A DNA stretch of 6,664 nt from Nitrospinota bacterium (GTDB lineage: Bacteria > Tectomicrobia > Entotheonellia > J063), in the NCBI GenBank assembly GCA_003696125.1, contig RFHZ01000432.1:1-6664 (forward strand). The letters are read 5' to 3'. Under the pieces are notes generated by a model that was not told where the DNA came from, ran no database searches, and saw nothing but the letters and a program-made list of their open reading frames with translations. The position numbers were made by a program, and so were the translations under genes. This document shows positions 4,367-6,664 of this stretch, piece after piece. The first letter of the stretch is position 1, and every line of letters starts with the position of its first letter.

Positions 4367-6001
4367 ATGAGCTATGTTGCCATCCTGCTGCTTCGCTTGC
4401 TCGTCCTGCTGCTCGCTGCTGGTTGTGGGGGAGGGGGAGGAGGAGAGGCGGGAGGTCCGAATACCCAATCGCTAAGTTTAAGCACCGGCGATGTCAAACA
4501 GATTGCTACCTCCAACAGCCAGGCGTCGGTCATCCTGGAGACCCCAGGAGGAGAGGAGTACCTCCATATCGTCTATACCACTACCACCCAGTCTGGAGCG
4601 CATCCCTTCACCTTAAGCAGCTCTGCCCCTTCGATGGTAAAACGGGTTCCCCTGGTTGCTGTCGAAAGAGAAAGAGGGTATGCAGAAGCGCGCCTGCAAT
4701 TTGATCACTTTCTGCGTGGAGAGGAGCGACGGATGATAGAGGAAGGCTTGCTCCCATCGGGGGCAGGGATAGGACGCCTTTTCACCCTTTTCAAGGTGCA
4801 ACCCGGGGAGCAAGAGACCTTCTTTATCCTCGATCCCCGGACCAGGGTGTTCCGGCAGAGAACGGCTACCGCCCGTACCATACGTCCCCACAGTGTCCTT
4901 TTCCTTGATGATGCCGTGATTCTGACTCCCACCCTGGAGGGACAGATCGAGCAGATGGTCGAGGATTTCGAGACCATCATCCATCCCCGCTCAGAGCAGC
5001 TCTTTGGAGAGGAATCGGATGTCAACAACGATGGCCGCATCACCATCCTGGTGACCTCCCTGTTGAACGGAACCGGCGTGGCCGGCTTCTTCCTCCCCTC
5101 CGACCTCTTCCTCCGGGACACCGATAACCCCTTCAGCAACGAACAGGAGATCCTCTATGTGGCCCTGCCCAGCAGTTCCCTCCCTTTGGGACTCATCGAA
5201 GCGACCATGGCACACGAATTCCAGCACCTGATCAATTTCCAGCAGAAGGTCTTACGCCGCATCGATCAAGGTCTTCCTAATCCTCCATCAGAAGACCTCT
5301 GGCTCAACGAAGCCCTCTCCCATCTGGCCGAGGATTTGACCGGTTTCAGTGAAGACGGGGACGATCTGGTCAATATCGTGGAGGACTACCTGGAGCAGGT
5401 CGAGTTCTTCTCCTTGGCCGATAACGATGCCTTTGGGGGGAGTGATACGCTGCAGCGACGCGGTGCCGGGTACCTTTTCCTGCGCTATCTCTTTGAGCAG
5501 GCGGGTGGCGCCACCTATTCTTCCACCGATCCGGCCGGGATTACGGACAGGGGAGGGATCACTTTTCTCCGCCAGCTCGAATCCTCCTCTCATATCGGGA
5601 TCGATAATATCCGGACCGCCCTTCGCACCGTGACCAATCCCTTCCAGCAGGCTTCCGATCCTTTCCAGCAGGCCTTTGCCCACTGGGCGGTTGCCCTGTT
5701 CATGGATGGAACCAGGTTGAATACGGACCCCCGTTTTCATTTCCAGGCTCCCGAGTTTGACCAGATTACCGGGCAGCGGCGGGGGATCGATCTGCGGGGA
5801 ACACGGGAGGGAAGAAGCGGGCTGGTAACGTTGCGCGGACCCCATCTGCAGTTCTTTAACAGCCACCGGGAAGCGGTACAAAGCACCGGTGTTGCCTATA
5901 TCCTCTTTCAGGCTTCTCCGCAGGGAGAGGATACGACAACGATCACGTTGCGTGGCAATGCAGAGAGTCGGCTCCAGCTTACCGTAGTGCGTACAGAATA
6001 G
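4367..6001 (+). CDS. Surface lipoprotein with HExxH zinc-metallopeptidase domain, M30 (hyicolysin)-like
   Basis: This is a 544-residue protein. Residues 1-19 are a lipoprotein signal peptide with lipobox LAAG|C20, followed by six glycines that could act as a flexible tether. Residues about 41-90 look beta-rich. The catalytic domain spans about 175-450. DVNNDGRITIL (Asp218, Asn220, Asp222) looks like a calcium loop, MAHEFQHLINF holds the zinc motif His283-Glu284-His287, and WLNEALSHLAEDL supplies the likely third ligand Glu315, 28 residues later. This order and wording match M30-type secreted peptidases. The C-terminal 475-544 looks like a small beta domain. The site appears intact, so an active envelope-anchored peptidase is expected, with unknown substrate. 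A 7-residue tandem duplication occurs at 424-437. AAGGGG five bases before the ATG supports the start. It follows the propeller gene by 156 bases and precedes pyrF by 14. Confidence 0.85.
   Translation: MSYVAILLLRLLVLLLAAGCGGGGGGEAGGPNTQSLSLSTGDVKQIATSNSQASVILETPGGEEYLHIVYTTTTQSGAHPFTLSSSAPSMVKRVPLVAVERERGYAEARLQFDHFLRGEERRMIEEGLLPSGAGIGRLFTLFKVQPGEQETFFILDPRTRVFRQRTATARTIRPHSVLFLDDAVILTPTLEGQIEQMVEDFETIIHPRSEQLFGEESDVNNDGRITILVTSLLNGTGVAGFFLPSDLFLRDTDNPFSNEQEILYVALPSSSLPLGLIEATMAHEFQHLINFQQKVLRRIDQGLPNPPSEDLWLNEALSHLAEDLTGFSEDGDDLVNIVEDYLEQVEFFSLADNDAFGGSDTLQRRGAGYLFLRYLFEQAGGATYSSTDPAGITDRGGITFLRQLESSSHIGIDNIRTALRTVTNPFQQASDPFQQAFAHWAVALFMDGTRLNTDPRFHFQAPEFDQITGQRRGIDLRGTREGRSGLVTLRGPHLQFFNSHREAVQSTGVAYILFQASPQGEDTTTITLRGNAESRLQLTVVRTE
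4427..4455 (+). repeat. G-rich short tandem repeat encoding the glycine tether
   Basis: Directly after the lipobox cysteine codon the DNA reads two GGGGGA units, then two GGA units, then further G pairs. It encodes Gly21-Gly26. Slippage by whole units would change tether length without breaking the frame. The tract has enough GG runs for a two-quartet G-quadruplex but not four separate GGG runs. Confidence 0.6.
5636..5677 (+). repeat. 21-bp imperfect tandem duplication inside the peptidase gene
   Basis: Two successive 21-bp units encode NPFQQAS and DPFQQAF (residues 424-437). The DNA of the two units is also largely identical, with TTCCAGCAGGC shared exactly, which suggests a local in-frame duplication rather than protein-level coincidence. 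Confidence 0.6.
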
Positions 6002-6015
6002 AGAAAGGGGAGTAC

Positions 6016-6664
6016 ATGCCTGGCAAGACCAAAAAGCATCTCTGTCTCGCTCTGGACGTCGATTCCGGCCAGCAGGCGGTCGATCTGGCCACAGAACTCT
6101 CCCCCTGGGTGGGGCTCTTTAAGGTCGGTTCTCAGCTCTTTACCGCGACAGGACCGGCGATTATCGATCGCCTGCGCCAGGCTGGAGGAGAGGTCTTCCT
6201 CGATCTCAAATTTCACGATATCCCGAATACGGTGGCGGCAGCAGGAAGGATCGCTGTCCGCCATCAGGTCCTGATGTTTAACATCCATACAGCCGGTGGG
6301 TACCGCTTGATGGCCACGGTGGCGGAAGCGGTCCGGGAGGAGGCGGAACGGCTTGGCCTTCGCCGTCCCTTGCTCCTGGGTGTTACGGTGCTGACCAGCA
6401 TCAATGCGGATATTCTTAAAGAGGAACTTAGAGTAGCCCTCCCACTGGAACAGTACGTTGCTCACCTCGCCCGTCTTGCCCAACAGGCGGGCTTAGACGG
6501 GGTGGTTGCCTCGCCCCGAGAGATCGGGCTTATCCGCCAGACCTGTGGTGCTCACTTTATCATTTTAACCCCGGGGATTCGTCCTCGCTGGTCGGTCGAG
6601 CCGGATGATCAGCAGCGGGTCACCACGCCTCGCGAAGCCCTGGAACAGGGGAGTGATTATATCG
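6016..6664 (+). CDS. pyrF: Orotidine 5'-phosphate decarboxylase, partial (C-terminus off the right edge)
   Basis: This enzyme converts orotidine 5'-monophosphate to UMP, the last step of de novo pyrimidine synthesis, in the cytoplasm. The window holds 216 codons, against about 230-240 in the usual bacterial enzyme, so only the last few strands (including the final phosphate-binding Gly-Arg) are missing. The TIM-barrel active site is present: Asp14 (LALDVD), Lys36 (FKVG), the DxKxxD signature Asp63-Lys65-Asp68 in FLDLKFHDIPNTV with Thr72, NIHTAGG around 89-95, LGVTVLTS at 121-128 and TPGIRP at 185-190. The start has AAGGGG five bases upstream and lies 14 bases after the peptidase stop, so it is probably translated from the same transcript. 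I see nothing abnormal in the visible part. Confidence 0.96.
   Translation, partial: MPGKTKKHLCLALDVDSGQQAVDLATELSPWVGLFKVGSQLFTATGPAIIDRLRQAGGEVFLDLKFHDIPNTVAAAGRIAVRHQVLMFNIHTAGGYRLMATVAEAVREEAERLGLRRPLLLGVTVLTSINADILKEELRVALPLEQYVAHLARLAQQAGLDGVVASPREIGLIRQTCGAHFIILTPGIRPRWSVEPDDQQRVTTPREALEQGSDYI

Noticed and set aside
5288-5881. 197-codon minus-strand frame opposite the peptidase gene (also 4705-5139 and 5908-6483)
   Set aside because: They are antisense shadows of the HExxH-containing and PyrF-coding frames, without plausible starts or domains.
1-6664. CRISPR arrays, transposases, integrases, attachment sites
   Set aside because: No regularly spaced repeats, no recombinase motifs and no terminal repeats bounding a gene were seen.

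Overview
The window reads as chromosome of a Gram-negative-type bacterium. One protein carries a lipobox and two others carry Sec signal peptides. All genes have Shine-Dalgarno starts, and there is a bacterial pyrF. The lineage cannot be fixed from the sequence alone. A non-model, environmental phylum seems more likely than a well-known enteric or Bacillus-type genome. Sampled 60-base blocks are about 50-53% GC in the leftmost gene, 40% at one point in the large gap, and 57-65% in the genes to the right.

Layout. Positions 1-1001 (minus strand) hold the first 333 codons of an exported alkaline-phosphatase-superfamily hydrolase that runs off the left edge. Positions 1002-1656 have no convincing gene but hold several inverted repeats, including two long imperfect hairpins at 1169-1224 and 1275-1317. 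Positions 1657-2535 (minus) encode a metallo-beta-lactamase-fold hydrolase with a C-terminal winged-helix-like domain. A compact divergent intergenic region (2536-2671) contains a TATAAT box for the minus strand, short hairpins and a 9-bp direct repeat. Three plus-strand genes follow: an exported FG-GAP/VCBS-repeat beta-propeller protein (2672-4210), a lipoprotein with an HExxH zinc-peptidase motif resembling family M30 (4367-6001), and pyrF, orotidine 5'-phosphate decarboxylase (6016 to beyond the right edge).

How they may work together. The propeller protein and the lipoprotein peptidase are both predicted to be exported, lie in the same orientation, and carry Asp/Asn-rich calcium-type loops. 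A shared job at the cell envelope is plausible but is inference. pyrF starts only 14 bases after the peptidase stop, so it is probably co-transcribed although its pyrimidine-synthesis role is unrelated. The phosphatase-like protein is also exported, but a 655-base gap separates it from the MBL gene on the same strand. No mobile element, CRISPR array, tRNA or rRNA was seen. The least explained parts are the hairpin-rich gap at 1130-1320 and the 156-base leader before the peptidase gene.
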